A stretch of 64,000 bases of DNA from an uncultured Caulobacterales bacterium (GTDB lineage Bacteria; Pseudomonadota; Alphaproteobacteria; Caulobacterales; Maricaulaceae): positions 538,374-602,373 of the forward strand of contig CANNER010000003.1 of assembly GCA_947503715.1 (NCBI GenBank), given 5' to 3'. Position 1 is the first letter of the stretch. Each line of letters opens with the position of its first letter. A model generated the notes under the pieces. That model saw only the letters and a program-made list of their open reading frames with translations, did not search any database and was not told the origin of the DNA. Made by a program: the position numbers and the translations under genes. Below, piece after piece: positions 1-7,858 of this stretch.

Positions 1-1013
1 CAACTGCCGCCCAGAAACATCGGATCGTTGGCGAGCACGGCAACGGGCCAGCCATCCAATCGCGCAAAGGCAGTAATAGATGCCCTGCCCCAGTGTCGCC
101 CCATCTCAAACACGCTGTCTTTATCGAACAGGGCATCGACGATCTTGCGCATATTATAGGCTTTGGTTTTATCTCGCGGGACAATGGATAAGAGCGTCTC
201 ATCCTTGCGGTCCGTCGGGTCTTTACAATCCGTTCGCACCAGCGGAGCGCCAGCATAATCCGGTAGGTAGGAGAGGAACTTCCGCGCGCGAAGAAAAGCG
301 TCTTCCTCATCCGTCGCCTCATCATCAATCACGCCGTTCCGCGTGTGAATTTTCGATCCGCCGAGAGATTCCTTATCCTGCGTTTCGCCCAGCGCCGCGA
401 CGACGGCGGGACCCGCTGTGAAAATTTGCGAGAGACCTTTGACCATCACGGAATAATGTGAGGCGACCGCCCGCGCCGCGCCAAGTCCAGCTGTCGGACC
501 CAGCGCCAGTGCAACGACGGGTACCGTTTCCAGATTTTTCACAACATGGTCCCAACCCGGCACCATGGGCACATAGGTATGTCCCATCACCTCGAGAGAC
601 TTGACAGACCCGCCACCGCCCGTGCCGTCAATCATCCGGATAATCGGCAAGCGAAGCTCATGCGCCATTTGCTCTGCGACGATAAATTTGCGGTAGATCG
701 CGGCATCGGACGCGCCGCCTCGTACCGTAAAATCATCGCATGTCGCGACAACGGGCCGACCATTTATCCTGCCCCGCCCAAAGAGAAAGTTGGACGGCGC
801 GGAGTCGATCAGCGCCCCCTCTTCTGTATATCGGCCACGTCCGGCCAATCCGCCAATTTCATCAAACCCGTCAAAGTCCAGCAGGCCCTCCAAACGCTCC
901 CGCGCGTTCAGCTTACCGCGGGCAGCCTGCCGCGCGACCTTATCGGCCCCGCCCATCTGTAGCGACATCGCTTTGCGTTTGGCGAGTTCATCTAATTCGG
1001 GTTTCCAGCTCAT
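1..1013 (-). CDS. Acyl-CoA carboxylase carboxyltransferase (beta) subunit, C-terminus beyond window
   Basis: Carboxyltransferase subunit of a biotin-dependent acyl-CoA carboxylase (propionyl-CoA/methylcrotonyl-CoA carboxylase type), which would transfer the carboxyl group from carboxybiotin to an acyl-CoA in the cytoplasm. About 337 codons are visible; such subunits are usually 510-540 aa, so the last third lies left of position 1. It begins MSWKPELDELAKRKAM. Two crotonase-fold oxyanion-type segments are visible: GTGGGGSVK at residues 130-138 and GPTAGLGAARA at 172-182. The frame stays open to the edge, so no stop is seen. The biotin carboxylase partner and the exact acyl substrate cannot be told from this window. 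Confidence 0.85.
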   Translation of the reverse strand, partial: MSWKPELDELAKRKAMSLQMGGADKVARQAARGKLNARERLEGLLDFDGFDEIGGLAGRGRYTEEGALIDSAPSNFLFGRGRINGRPVVATCDDFTVRGGASDAAIYRKFIVAEQMAHELRLPIIRMIDGTGGGGSVKSLEVMGHTYVPMVPGWDHVVKNLETVPVVALALGPTAGLGAARAVASHYSVMVKGLSQIFTAGPAVVAALGETQDKESLGGSKIHTRNGVIDDEATDEEDAFLRARKFLSYLPDYAGAPLVRTDCKDPTDRKDETLLSIVPRDKTKAYNMRKIVDALFDKDSVFEMGRHWGRASITAFARLDGWPVAVLANDPMFLGGS

Positions 1014-1094
1014 GCGCGGGACTTTGGCCGAGCTGTGCTTGTCACGCAATGCCCATCCGACTAACCTCGCCGTTCAAAATTGAAAGGTCACATC

Positions 1095-1811
1095 ATGATC
1101 AAATACGCCCTCCTCGCCTCCGCGCTCTGTCTGACTGCCTGCAATTCCGGTGCGCCGACTTATATCACGTCCAGTTCCGCGCCTCAGGCCACGGTAGACG
1201 TTTCGGCCACGGGTCAAGCCAATGTCGCGCCTGACCGCGCTATTGTGAGCGCAGGCGTCGTGCAAGAGGGCAAGACGGCTCGCGAAGCCATGATGGGCAA
1301 TGCAACCTTGATGACGGCAGTCTTCGATGAATTGGAAAGCGCGGGTATCCCAAAGTCGGACATCACGACCAGCCAACTCTCGCTGCAGCCGCAATATGAT
1401 TATCGCGACCGTCGCAAGCCGGAAATCAAGGGCTATGAAGTCCGGAATACGGTGACAGTGAAATCTGATGATATTGAACAGATCGGCCCGATGTTGGATG
1501 CGCTCGTGCGGGCGGGCGTCAACAATATCAATCAGGTGCAGTTCACGGTCAAAGACCCGAAAGCCGCTAAAGATCAGGCCCGAGAGGATGCGATCCGCGA
1601 GGCAAAATCAAAGGCCGAAAGCATGGCTGCCGCAGCCGGAGTCAAACTTGGCCCACTCCTCTCACTGTCGGAAGCCGGCGGAAACCTTAGACCGCAACCC
1701 GTCATGATGCGCGCGGCAGCGATGGAAATGTCAAGCGCCTCAACGCCCGTCAGCGCAGGTGAACAAACGCTAAGCGTGACGGTAAATATGAGTTATGGAA
1801 TTGCGGAGTAA
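1095..1811 (+). CDS. SIMPL-domain (DUF541) lipoprotein
   Basis: Periplasmic SIMPL-domain protein of unknown exact role. The ATG at 1095 is preferred to an in-frame ATG at 1080 because an AAAGG ribosome-binding sequence sits 8 nt upstream and the predicted protein then opens with a lipoprotein signal peptide ending in the lipobox LTAC (residues 9-12). The body has the family's look: DVSATGQANVAPDRAIVSAG near residue 40, GYEVRNTVTV near 115, and a helical segment rich in A/K/E around 155-185 (AREDAIREAKSKAESMA). About 238 aa, normal for the family. It diverges from the carboxylase gene on its left and is convergent with the DUF2161 gene on its right, with one base between the stops. Confidence 0.85.
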   Translation: MIKYALLASALCLTACNSGAPTYITSSSAPQATVDVSATGQANVAPDRAIVSAGVVQEGKTAREAMMGNATLMTAVFDELESAGIPKSDITTSQLSLQPQYDYRDRRKPEIKGYEVRNTVTVKSDDIEQIGPMLDALVRAGVNNINQVQFTVKDPKAAKDQAREDAIREAKSKAESMAAAAGVKLGPLLSLSEAGGNLRPQPVMMRAAAMEMSSASTPVSAGEQTLSVTVNMSYGIAE

Positions 1812-1812
1812 A

Positions 1813-2505
1813 TCAATCGCCCATCATGCTACGAACGGTTTCCGCGTGATCAGATAAGGCTTTGGCGCCTTCGGGCGACAGACCGTATATGCCTCGGTCG
1901 ACTTTTTCGAACCAGCCATAATGGTTGGACGCCATAAGATTGCGAGCTTTGTCAAACCCCGCCATTTTCGCGACATAGCTGGCTTTGCATGCGCCTTCAT
2001 CATGGAGGACTTTCGCACAGCGTAGAGCGCCTTGGCGGTAGGATGTCATCATCCCGACGCTCGTCATACCGCCATCATTCGGGTCGCCGTGACGACTTTC
2101 AAATTCTGAGAGCAGCTTCGCTTTGCGGGCTTTGATCTTGCGTGGCGTGAAGGGTGCGGGATCGCAATGGACGACTACGCGGCCTTCCGGCAAGTGGACG
2201 GTCATTAAGCCGAGTCCCAATCTGCGACAAAGCATTTTGGTCTTCCGCAAAGATCTAAAGTAAATTTTTCCCGGTTTATGCGGCGCACAGATATAGACCT
2301 GATCCGTCATGGATTGGCGGGCAATCGCCTGATGGAAGAGGGAAAGCGTGAAGGTGGTCTTCAACTCCACGATGACGGGTTCCGCCGCATCCCCATCCGC
2401 AAAGCGCACGGCAACCAGATCCGCCGCACCGACTTCGCCTTTGACCTGATATCCCCGCGCCGTGAAATAGGCTTTCACGGGCGCGTAAAGGTCGGTTTCC
2501 TTAAT
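1813..2505 (-). CDS. DUF2161 family PD-(D/E)XK nuclease-like protein, probable non-canonical start
   Basis: Member of the alphaproteobacterial DUF2161 family, annotated in databases as a putative PD-(D/E)XK-type phosphodiesterase; function not established. Visible family signatures are KGEVGAADLVAVR, PVIVELKTTF (the D...ELK nuclease core), LCRRLGLGLMTVHL, HCDPAPFTPRK and NHYGWFEKVDRGIY. The only ATG/GTG/TTG start before the core is GTG at 2478, but the family N-terminus KETDLYAPVKAY continues in frame upstream of it, to the panD stop at 2541-2539. I place the start at ATT 2505 (230 aa), giving ISIKETDLY as context; ATA 2511 or ATC 2529 are alternatives. It lies directly downstream of panD, 33 nt after its stop, so translational coupling is likely. 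Confidence 0.75.
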   Translation of the reverse strand: MKETDLYAPVKAYFTARGYQVKGEVGAADLVAVRFADGDAAEPVIVELKTTFTLSLFHQAIARQSMTDQVYICAPHKPGKIYFRSLRKTKMLCRRLGLGLMTVHLPEGRVVVHCDPAPFTPRKIKARKAKLLSEFESRHGDPNDGGMTSVGMMTSYRQGALRCAKVLHDEGACKASYVAKMAGFDKARNLMASNHYGWFEKVDRGIYGLSPEGAKALSDHAETVRSMMGD

Positions 2506-2538
2506 AGATATTTTCGGATTCCCTGCGATGGGACCGTC

Positions 2539-2901
2539 CTAATGTACGGGCGGAACGAAAACCTCGTTATTCTCATCCAGAAGCACGACATTCGGTGCAT
2601 AATTCCGCGCTTTTTCGGCTTCCATCTGACAATAGGTGATGATGATGATCTTATCGCCAAGTTGCACGCGTCGCGCCGCCGCGCCGTTCAGGCCGAAGGT
2701 CTTAGAGCCACGCGGGGCCGTGATGGCGTAGGTCGTGAATCGCTCACCATTGGTGATGTTCAGGATATCAACCTGTTCATTGGCGAGAATACCCGCGCGG
2801 TCCAAGAGGTCCTGATCAATCGAAATTGATCCTTCATAGTGCAAATCCGCTTGGGTCACTGTCGCCCGGTGGATTTTGCCCTTCATCATTGTCAGAAGCA
2901 T
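2539..2901 (-). CDS. panD: Aspartate 1-decarboxylase precursor
   Basis: Pyruvoyl-dependent enzyme that converts L-aspartate to beta-alanine for pantothenate and CoA synthesis. The start at 2901 gives [20 protein letters not shown], the usual PanD N-terminus, and is preceded by a strong AAAGGAGGGG ribosome-binding site; the longer open frame to 2976 has no such support. The self-processing Gly-Ser pair is seen in YEGSISID (residues 22-29), where Ser becomes the pyruvoyl group. NGAAAR and [10 protein letters not shown] follow as expected. About 120 aa, typical length. The stop is in frame with the DUF2161 gene downstream, so the two are probably co-transcribed. Confidence 0.97.
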   Translation of the reverse strand: MLLTMMKGKIHRATVTQADLHYEGSISIDQDLLDRAGILANEQVDILNITNGERFTTYAITAPRGSKTFGLNGAAARRVQLGDKIIIITYCQMEAEKARNYAPNVVLLDENNEVFVPPVH

Positions 2902-3010
2902 TTGCCCCTCCTTTAGTCTCGAGCCCCATATAGGGATTGTCGAGGGCGTGCAAAAGATGAAGCCGCGTTTTCGCAACCCTCCCCTGCGCCGCGTTTAACT
3001 GCCATTCAGA

Positions 3011-3199
3011 TTAATGCGCCGCGCCCGGCGTGGCATTCGGGTCCAGTTTGAAAACCTGGTCGCAATATTTACACGTCACAGAGGTGTCCGCGCCCATATC
3101 CAAATAAGTGCGCGGATGGCCGAGCGCACCGCCACTGCCCTCACACATGACGCGGGTGGTCGAGACGATGACAACATCTTCGTTTTGATGAGTATTCAT
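3011..3199 (-). CDS. zf-CHCC zinc-finger protein (NDUFS6-like)
   Basis: Small 62-aa protein of the zf-CHCC family, related to the zinc-binding NDUFS6 (13-kDa) accessory subunit of mitochondrial complex I and common in Alphaproteobacteria. The Zn ligands are visible in the order C (VMCEGSGG), H (ALGHPRTYL), C and C (VTCKYCDQVF). The C-terminus KLDPNATPGAAH is short and flexible. It probably acts as a NADH dehydrogenase assembly or accessory factor, by family. It stands alone, divergent from the ABC ATPase gene at 3280. Confidence 0.85.
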   Translation of the reverse strand: MNTHQNEDVVIVSTTRVMCEGSGGALGHPRTYLDMGADTSVTCKYCDQVFKLDPNATPGAAH

Positions 3200-3279
3200 T
3201 GATAGAAAATCCTGTGGGGCGCAGGTCGCGCATATTCTGTTGCAATGGGCTTTAGGCCACGTCTAAAGGTCGGGTCAAC

Positions 3280-4233
3280 ATGACCTCGACAAACACCTCA
3301 CCCGCTATTGAAATTAAAGGCCTGAAAAAGACCTATGCCGCGTCCAAGAAAGCGCCGGAGAAGATTGCGCTACATGGCGTCGATCTGACCATTCCGCGCG
3401 GTTCTATCTTTGGCCTGCTCGGCCCGAATGGTGCTGGGAAATCGACAATGATTAATATTCTGGCGGGGTTGGTGAATAAGACCTCCGGATCAGCCGCCAT
3501 TTGCGGATACGACATCACGACAGAAACGCGACAGGCCCGGGCGAGCATCGGCATTGTGCCACAGGAGATCGCGATGGATGTGTTCTTCACACCTTTCCAA
3601 GCACTGGAATTGCAAGCAGGTTATTATGGTGTACCGAAAGCCGAACGCCGCAGTATGGAAATCCTCGAGGCCCTTGGCCTCGCTGATAAACGCGATGCCT
3701 ATGTCCGCCAGCTCTCCGGCGGAATGAAGCGGCGTCTGTTGATTGCCAAAGCCCTCGTCCATAATCCGCCCGTTCTCATTCTGGATGAACCGACGGCGGG
3801 TGTGGATATCGAGCTTCGCCGTCAACTCTGGGCCTATGTCGAGAAACTGCACGCGGCGGGCACGACGATCATTCTGACAACGCATTATCTCGAAGAGGCC
3901 GAAGCGCTCTGCGACCAAATTGCGATTATCCATAATGGCCGGATTGTCGCGAATGAGCCGAAGACGAGCCTGCTCTCGCGTCTCGATAAAAAAGTTCTGC
4001 GGATTACGCCAACGGACACATTGAGCGCTCTCCCCGAAAGCCTGTCAGATTTGAATGCCAGTCTCTCCCATGACGGACACATTGTGATAGAATATCGCAG
4101 TGGCACGGACTCTGTCACAGGACTGCTCAATCGTGTGAAAGATGCGGGAGTCTCCATTTCCGACCTTCGCACGGAAGAAGCCGATCTGGAAGATGTGTTC
4201 ATGGCGCTGACCTATGCGGGCGATGCAGCTTGA
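3280..4233 (+). CDS. ABC transporter ATP-binding protein
   Basis: ATPase subunit of an ABC exporter, 317 aa. Walker A GPNGAGKST (near residue 49), Q-loop in GIVPQEI, signature LSGGMKRR, Walker B LILDEPTAGVD, and H-loop LTTHYLEEAE are all intact, so it should hydrolyse ATP. The C-terminal ~80 aa extension resembles the drug/multidrug ABC-2 exporter group. No ABC-2 permease gene is beside it: the next gene starts within its stop codon and encodes an unrelated lipoprotein. The permease must be elsewhere, or the ATPase serves a different partner. Confidence 0.9.
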   Translation: MTSTNTSPAIEIKGLKKTYAASKKAPEKIALHGVDLTIPRGSIFGLLGPNGAGKSTMINILAGLVNKTSGSAAICGYDITTETRQARASIGIVPQEIAMDVFFTPFQALELQAGYYGVPKAERRSMEILEALGLADKRDAYVRQLSGGMKRRLLIAKALVHNPPVLILDEPTAGVDIELRRQLWAYVEKLHAAGTTIILTTHYLEEAEALCDQIAIIHNGRIVANEPKTSLLSRLDKKVLRITPTDTLSALPESLSDLNASLSHDGHIVIEYRSGTDSVTGLLNRVKDAGVSISDLRTEEADLEDVFMALTYAGDAA

Positions 4234-5006
4234 GGTGGGTCTGGATTTTCATCGGCATCTGTTTGACTGCATGTGTGGCTGAAAACGAAACTGATTTAAA
4301 TCCGCCGGAAATTTCAGCTTTTTCTCCGGATATACGGCTTGGCGCACCAAACTCTCCCGAAGCAGAACTGCTCCAAAACTGGATTGAGACGACCACCTCA
4401 ACCCTGACCTCTGCGCCATTCGAAAATAATCTATCCCGCGTAGCGGAACGTTACCCGCAGGTCTGGGTCTCACGAACGCGGGATGCCATGCAAACCGCCG
4501 AATTACGCGATGTCCTTCATGCGGATGACAGCCTTTTTCCGTCCCTTTGGTGGCCCAAGACGTCCGTTGTGCTGAGAGGCGATGAGACGACGGACCTTGC
4601 CAGAACAGGCGCAGACACTGAAACAAAAGGCGAGATCGAAATTGGACGCATGCATTACAGGCGCTACACTGAGGGAGATATGGTGGAGCGGTCCTGTGCC
4701 ATCAACACACTGGCGCATGAAATCAGCCACACACTTTCCGACCGAGCAGATGAATTCTGGATGCACTTCCTGGACACGGCAGCGCGTGATAATGCACCGC
4801 CGAATATGTATCAGGCCAGCTATCTCGTCGGCACGGTCGCGCAATGCACATGGCTGCAAGAACAGGAACGGGTGGCGGAAAACGAGTTTTTCGACTGTCT
4901 CCTGACCTTTAGCGACCCCAGTTCAGGCTCGCGTTTTCGCAGCCGTGCCTGTAACGATTTTCCGAATGATAAACCCGTCACACCGGAAGGCAGGCTCGAT
5001 CCATGA
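4230..5006 (+). CDS. Lipoprotein with HExxH motif, putative metallopeptidase-like
   Basis: A 258-aa protein not assigned to a known family. The start is TTG at 4230, overlapping the preceding stop as TTGA. It opens with a lipoprotein signal (WIFIGICLTAC), so it should be membrane-anchored outside the cytoplasm. The middle has HEISHTLSDRADEFW, an HExxH zincin-like motif at about residue 163, which is the only catalytic hint; a third zinc ligand cannot be fixed by eye. Four further Cys residues occur in the C-terminal half. The next gene overlaps its stop by 4 nt (ATGA), so ABC ATPase, this gene and the oxidoreductase form one operon. Confidence 0.7.
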   Translation: MRWVWIFIGICLTACVAENETDLNPPEISAFSPDIRLGAPNSPEAELLQNWIETTTSTLTSAPFENNLSRVAERYPQVWVSRTRDAMQTAELRDVLHADDSLFPSLWWPKTSVVLRGDETTDLARTGADTETKGEIEIGRMHYRRYTEGDMVERSCAINTLAHEISHTLSDRADEFWMHFLDTAARDNAPPNMYQASYLVGTVAQCTWLQEQERVAENEFFDCLLTFSDPSSGSRFRSRACNDFPNDKPVTPEGRLDP

Positions 5007-5992
5007 TTAGAATTGGACTTCTCGGCGCATCGAAAATTGCGCCAAAAGCGATTATTACACCCACCGCCGCGCGCGAGGACTGTATCATTCAAGCGGTGGC
5101 ATCCCGCGACCCGGAAAGAGCCAGACTCTATGCAAATGAGCATAGCATCCCGTATATTGAAAACTCCTATGAAGCCCTCATAGCGCGGGATGATATTGAT
5201 CTTATTTATAATGCCCTGCCCCCCAATCGGCATTGTGAGTTGAGTCTTTTAGCGGCCGAACATGGTAAAGCGGTGCTTTGCGAAAAACCTTTTGCCATGA
5301 ATTCTGATGAAGCCCGACGCATGGTGGACGCAGCCAAAAAAGCCGGAACAGTCCTGATCGAAGCCTTCCATTATCGGTACCATCCCGCCTTTCTCGATTT
5401 CGAAGCTCTGGTGGCCTCCGGAAAGCTTGGCAAAACAGAAGAAATCCGCGGCGTCTTTAATGTCCACATCCCGAACCGCGACGGCGAATTACGCTATATC
5501 AGCGAGTTGGGCGGCGGCGCGCTCATGGATCTCGGCTGTTATCCCCTTCACGCCATGCGAACATTGCTGGGCGTTGAGCCGACGGTCATATCCGCAGAAA
5601 ATCATTATGAGGACACGCATGATGTCGCCGTGGCGTCTGTCGCGGAACTGGATTTCGGCGGCGTCCCCGGATTTCTCGAATGCGATATGTCGCCCAGCGC
5701 GATTTACGAAAATCATATTGATGTGATTGGATCTCGCGGCACTGCCCGCATGACGCGCCCTGTTCATCCCTATCGTTGGAACCCGCATTTAGGGTTCGAA
5801 ATCGCGACTGTGATCGACGGTGAGAAAGATTTGAAAACCCTACTGAATTCGCCCGAGACCTATAAACGATCGACCTATGCCTATCAGTTGGACCACGTCG
5901 TATCCGTCATGAACGGGGACGTTGCAGCCCTGACGGGCGGAGCGGATGCTATTGCCAATATGGCGGCGATCAACGCCATCCTATCCCGCTGA
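5003..5992 (+). CDS. Gfo/Idh/MocA family NAD(P)-dependent oxidoreductase
   Basis: Predicted NAD(P)-linked sugar or dihydrodiol dehydrogenase, 329 aa. The N-terminal Rossmann fold is seen as IGLLGASKIAPKA, followed by the family EKP motif (LCEKPFAMN, residues 91-99) and EAFHYRYHP near 115. The C-terminal substrate domain contains GGGALMDLGCYPLHAMR. The closest described relatives by pattern are xylose/glucose-fructose type and trans-dihydrobenzene-diol dehydrogenases; the real substrate is not evident. It overlaps the lipoprotein gene by ATGA, so is translationally coupled. Confidence 0.88.
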   Translation: MIRIGLLGASKIAPKAIITPTAAREDCIIQAVASRDPERARLYANEHSIPYIENSYEALIARDDIDLIYNALPPNRHCELSLLAAEHGKAVLCEKPFAMNSDEARRMVDAAKKAGTVLIEAFHYRYHPAFLDFEALVASGKLGKTEEIRGVFNVHIPNRDGELRYISELGGGALMDLGCYPLHAMRTLLGVEPTVISAENHYEDTHDVAVASVAELDFGGVPGFLECDMSPSAIYENHIDVIGSRGTARMTRPVHPYRWNPHLGFEIATVIDGEKDLKTLLNSPETYKRSTYAYQLDHVVSVMNGDVAALTGGADAIANMAAINAILSR

Positions 5993-6040
5993 GCCAAAGA
6001 AGAGTTGCGTAGACAGGCGCGGCTCTATAGCTGCGCCTCT

Positions 6041-7435
6041 ATGTTGGAACCGACCACATCCGTGAAGACGGCGATGCCGGAAAGTTGGGGCGGCGAAATG
6101 CGTGCCCTGCTAACGATCGGTGTGCCCATGGCGCTGGCGCAATTGGTTCAGTTTTCACCCTATATTGCGGATACGCTGATGATCGGGCGGATTGGTCCGG
6201 CAGAGATTGCCGCCGCCGCTATCGGCTCCGTGCTCTATTTTTTGCTCTGGATGATCGCGATTGGGCCTATTTCCGCCGTGACACCGCTTGTCTCCCAAGC
6301 CCTGGGGCGCGACTCCGGCGAGCGTAAAGACATACGCCGGACGGTGCGTATGTCGGTCTGGGCCTGTTTTCTGATGATGCCACTCATCATTGGATTATTA
6401 CTTCTGACAGAACCAATCATGATATTGGCCGGACAGGACCCGCAAGTCGCCGCGCTCGCCCAGAGCTACGTGCTGGTTCTCGCGCCCGGCCTGCCTTTCA
6501 CATTGGCGGTCATGTCGTTCCGCAATTTCCTCGCGGCGATTGAACGAACCATCGTGCCGTTTTTCCTCGTGGCGAGTTCAGCTTTGGTCAACATCGCGCT
6601 GAACTGGGTCCTGATTTTCGGCAATCTGGGCGCACCGGAACTGGGGTTGATCGGCGCAGGTATCGCGTCCTCCATCGCTTGTATCTACAGCTTCTTCGCT
6701 TTCGTCGCCTATATCAAATGGGAACATAAGGCGCGGAGTTTTGACCTGTTCTCCAATCTATGGAAACCGGATTGGGAGCGGATGCGCGAGATACTCACAC
6801 TCGGCTGGCCGATATCAATCACTGTGACATTCGAAGGCATGTTGTTCAACGCAGGCGTCCTCATCGCAGGCGCGGTTGGAGTCATTGAGCAGGCAGGATT
6901 TCAAATCGCTCTGAATGTTGCATCCGCCGCCTTCATGATGCCATATGGTCTGTCCATGGCAGGCGCGGTTCGCATAGGGCTGGCACGCGGAGCGGCCAAT
7001 AATGGTGCCGAGCGACGCGCGACATCCACAACCATTCTGGCATCCGTTATCGCGATCGGGATATTTGCCATACCCGTGGCCTTGATACCCGAGATCGTGG
7101 CCTCCCTTTATTTCGATATGGACGCCAGCGACACAAAGCCGGTCTTTGACTTCGTCGTCATCTTCCTGCCGCTCGCCGCCGCCTTTATGTTCTTTGACGC
7201 GGTTCAAGTCGCCTGCAATCAATTGCTGCGCGGATTGGCCGATGTGACATGGCCCATGATTATAACAGGCATCAGCTATTGGCTAATCGGGTTTCCCATC
7301 GCCTATTACACCGCGCTGCACACGGGTATCGGGGCCAAGGGCATCTGGTACGGTCTGACCGCGGGCTTGGTCGCCGCCTTTATCGGCCTCGGAATAAGGC
7401 TTTGGCTGCAGCTTCGACAGCCGTCTCCGGTTTAG
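6041..7435 (+). CDS. MATE family multidrug efflux transporter
   Basis: Inner-membrane antiporter of the MATE (NorM-like) family. ATG 6041 is preferred over TTG 6005, because a MATE N-terminus (MRALLTIGVPMALAQLVQF) then follows after a short lead. About 12 hydrophobic segments are visible in two repeats; typical sequence signs are YIADTLMIGRIG in TM2 and RNFLAAIER between TM6 and TM7, with a second-half PISITVTFEG. 464 aa, normal size. It follows the oxidoreductase with about 50 nt between and may be in the same transcript. Its 3' end overlaps the convergent DUF1491 gene by 56 nt. Substrate unknown. Confidence 0.9.
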   Translation: MLEPTTSVKTAMPESWGGEMRALLTIGVPMALAQLVQFSPYIADTLMIGRIGPAEIAAAAIGSVLYFLLWMIAIGPISAVTPLVSQALGRDSGERKDIRRTVRMSVWACFLMMPLIIGLLLLTEPIMILAGQDPQVAALAQSYVLVLAPGLPFTLAVMSFRNFLAAIERTIVPFFLVASSALVNIALNWVLIFGNLGAPELGLIGAGIASSIACIYSFFAFVAYIKWEHKARSFDLFSNLWKPDWERMREILTLGWPISITVTFEGMLFNAGVLIAGAVGVIEQAGFQIALNVASAAFMMPYGLSMAGAVRIGLARGAANNGAERRATSTTILASVIAIGIFAIPVALIPEIVASLYFDMDASDTKPVFDFVVIFLPLAAAFMFFDAVQVACNQLLRGLADVTWPMIITGISYWLIGFPIAYYTALHTGIGAKGIWYGLTAGLVAAFIGLGIRLWLQLRQPSPV

Positions 7436-7751
7436 CGATATCGCCGTCGAGAAACGCGCGGCCTTGACTGTCTTCGACTTCGACAATCCATAAATCCGGA
7501 TCGCGGTCCACGGCTTTATTGATGCGTAACGTTTGTTCGTCTTCTGTAAAAGGCCCGTCGCGAAACCATTCACGTCCGCCACTCATAGACATTTGTTCGA
7601 CATAGCGGTGCAATATGCCGCCCTGTCGCGTCACAACCCAGAGCGCCCCCGCATCCGGATCACCCCGACGCAAAACGGCGGCAAAGGCACCCGCGCCCTG
7701 AGCACGGCGTAAGAGAGCCGTCGCCCGAATTTCAGTTTTCAATCGCGCCAT
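7380..7751 (-). CDS. DUF1491 family protein
   Basis: A 123-aa cytoplasmic protein of the DUF1491 family, widespread in Alphaproteobacteria and without known function. Family signs: N-terminal RLKTEIRATALLRRA, the RRGDPDAGALWV segment, a lone WFRDGP, and C-terminal RDPDLWIVEVEDSQGR. No signal peptide or membrane segment. It is convergent with, and overlaps the last 56 nt of, the MATE gene; both frames look real because both keep family motifs across the overlap. Confidence 0.85.
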   Translation of the reverse strand: MARLKTEIRATALLRRAQGAGAFAAVLRRGDPDAGALWVVTRQGGILHRYVEQMSMSGGREWFRDGPFTEDEQTLRINKAVDRDPDLWIVEVEDSQGRAFLDGDIAKPETAVEAAAKALFRGR

Positions 7752-7858
7752 TAAATCTCACCTCTCAGGTGAACCCATTTTCTTTTTTTCACCCTGAAAT
7801 CCATATTTGGCATCCTAATTGCGTCGGTAACCTCATCTTAACCTTGAGGCATCGGACC

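Noticed and set aside
80..962. Plus-strand frames across the acyl-CoA carboxylase gene
   Set aside because: They are arginine/proline-rich shadows of the clear minus-strand carboxyltransferase frame.
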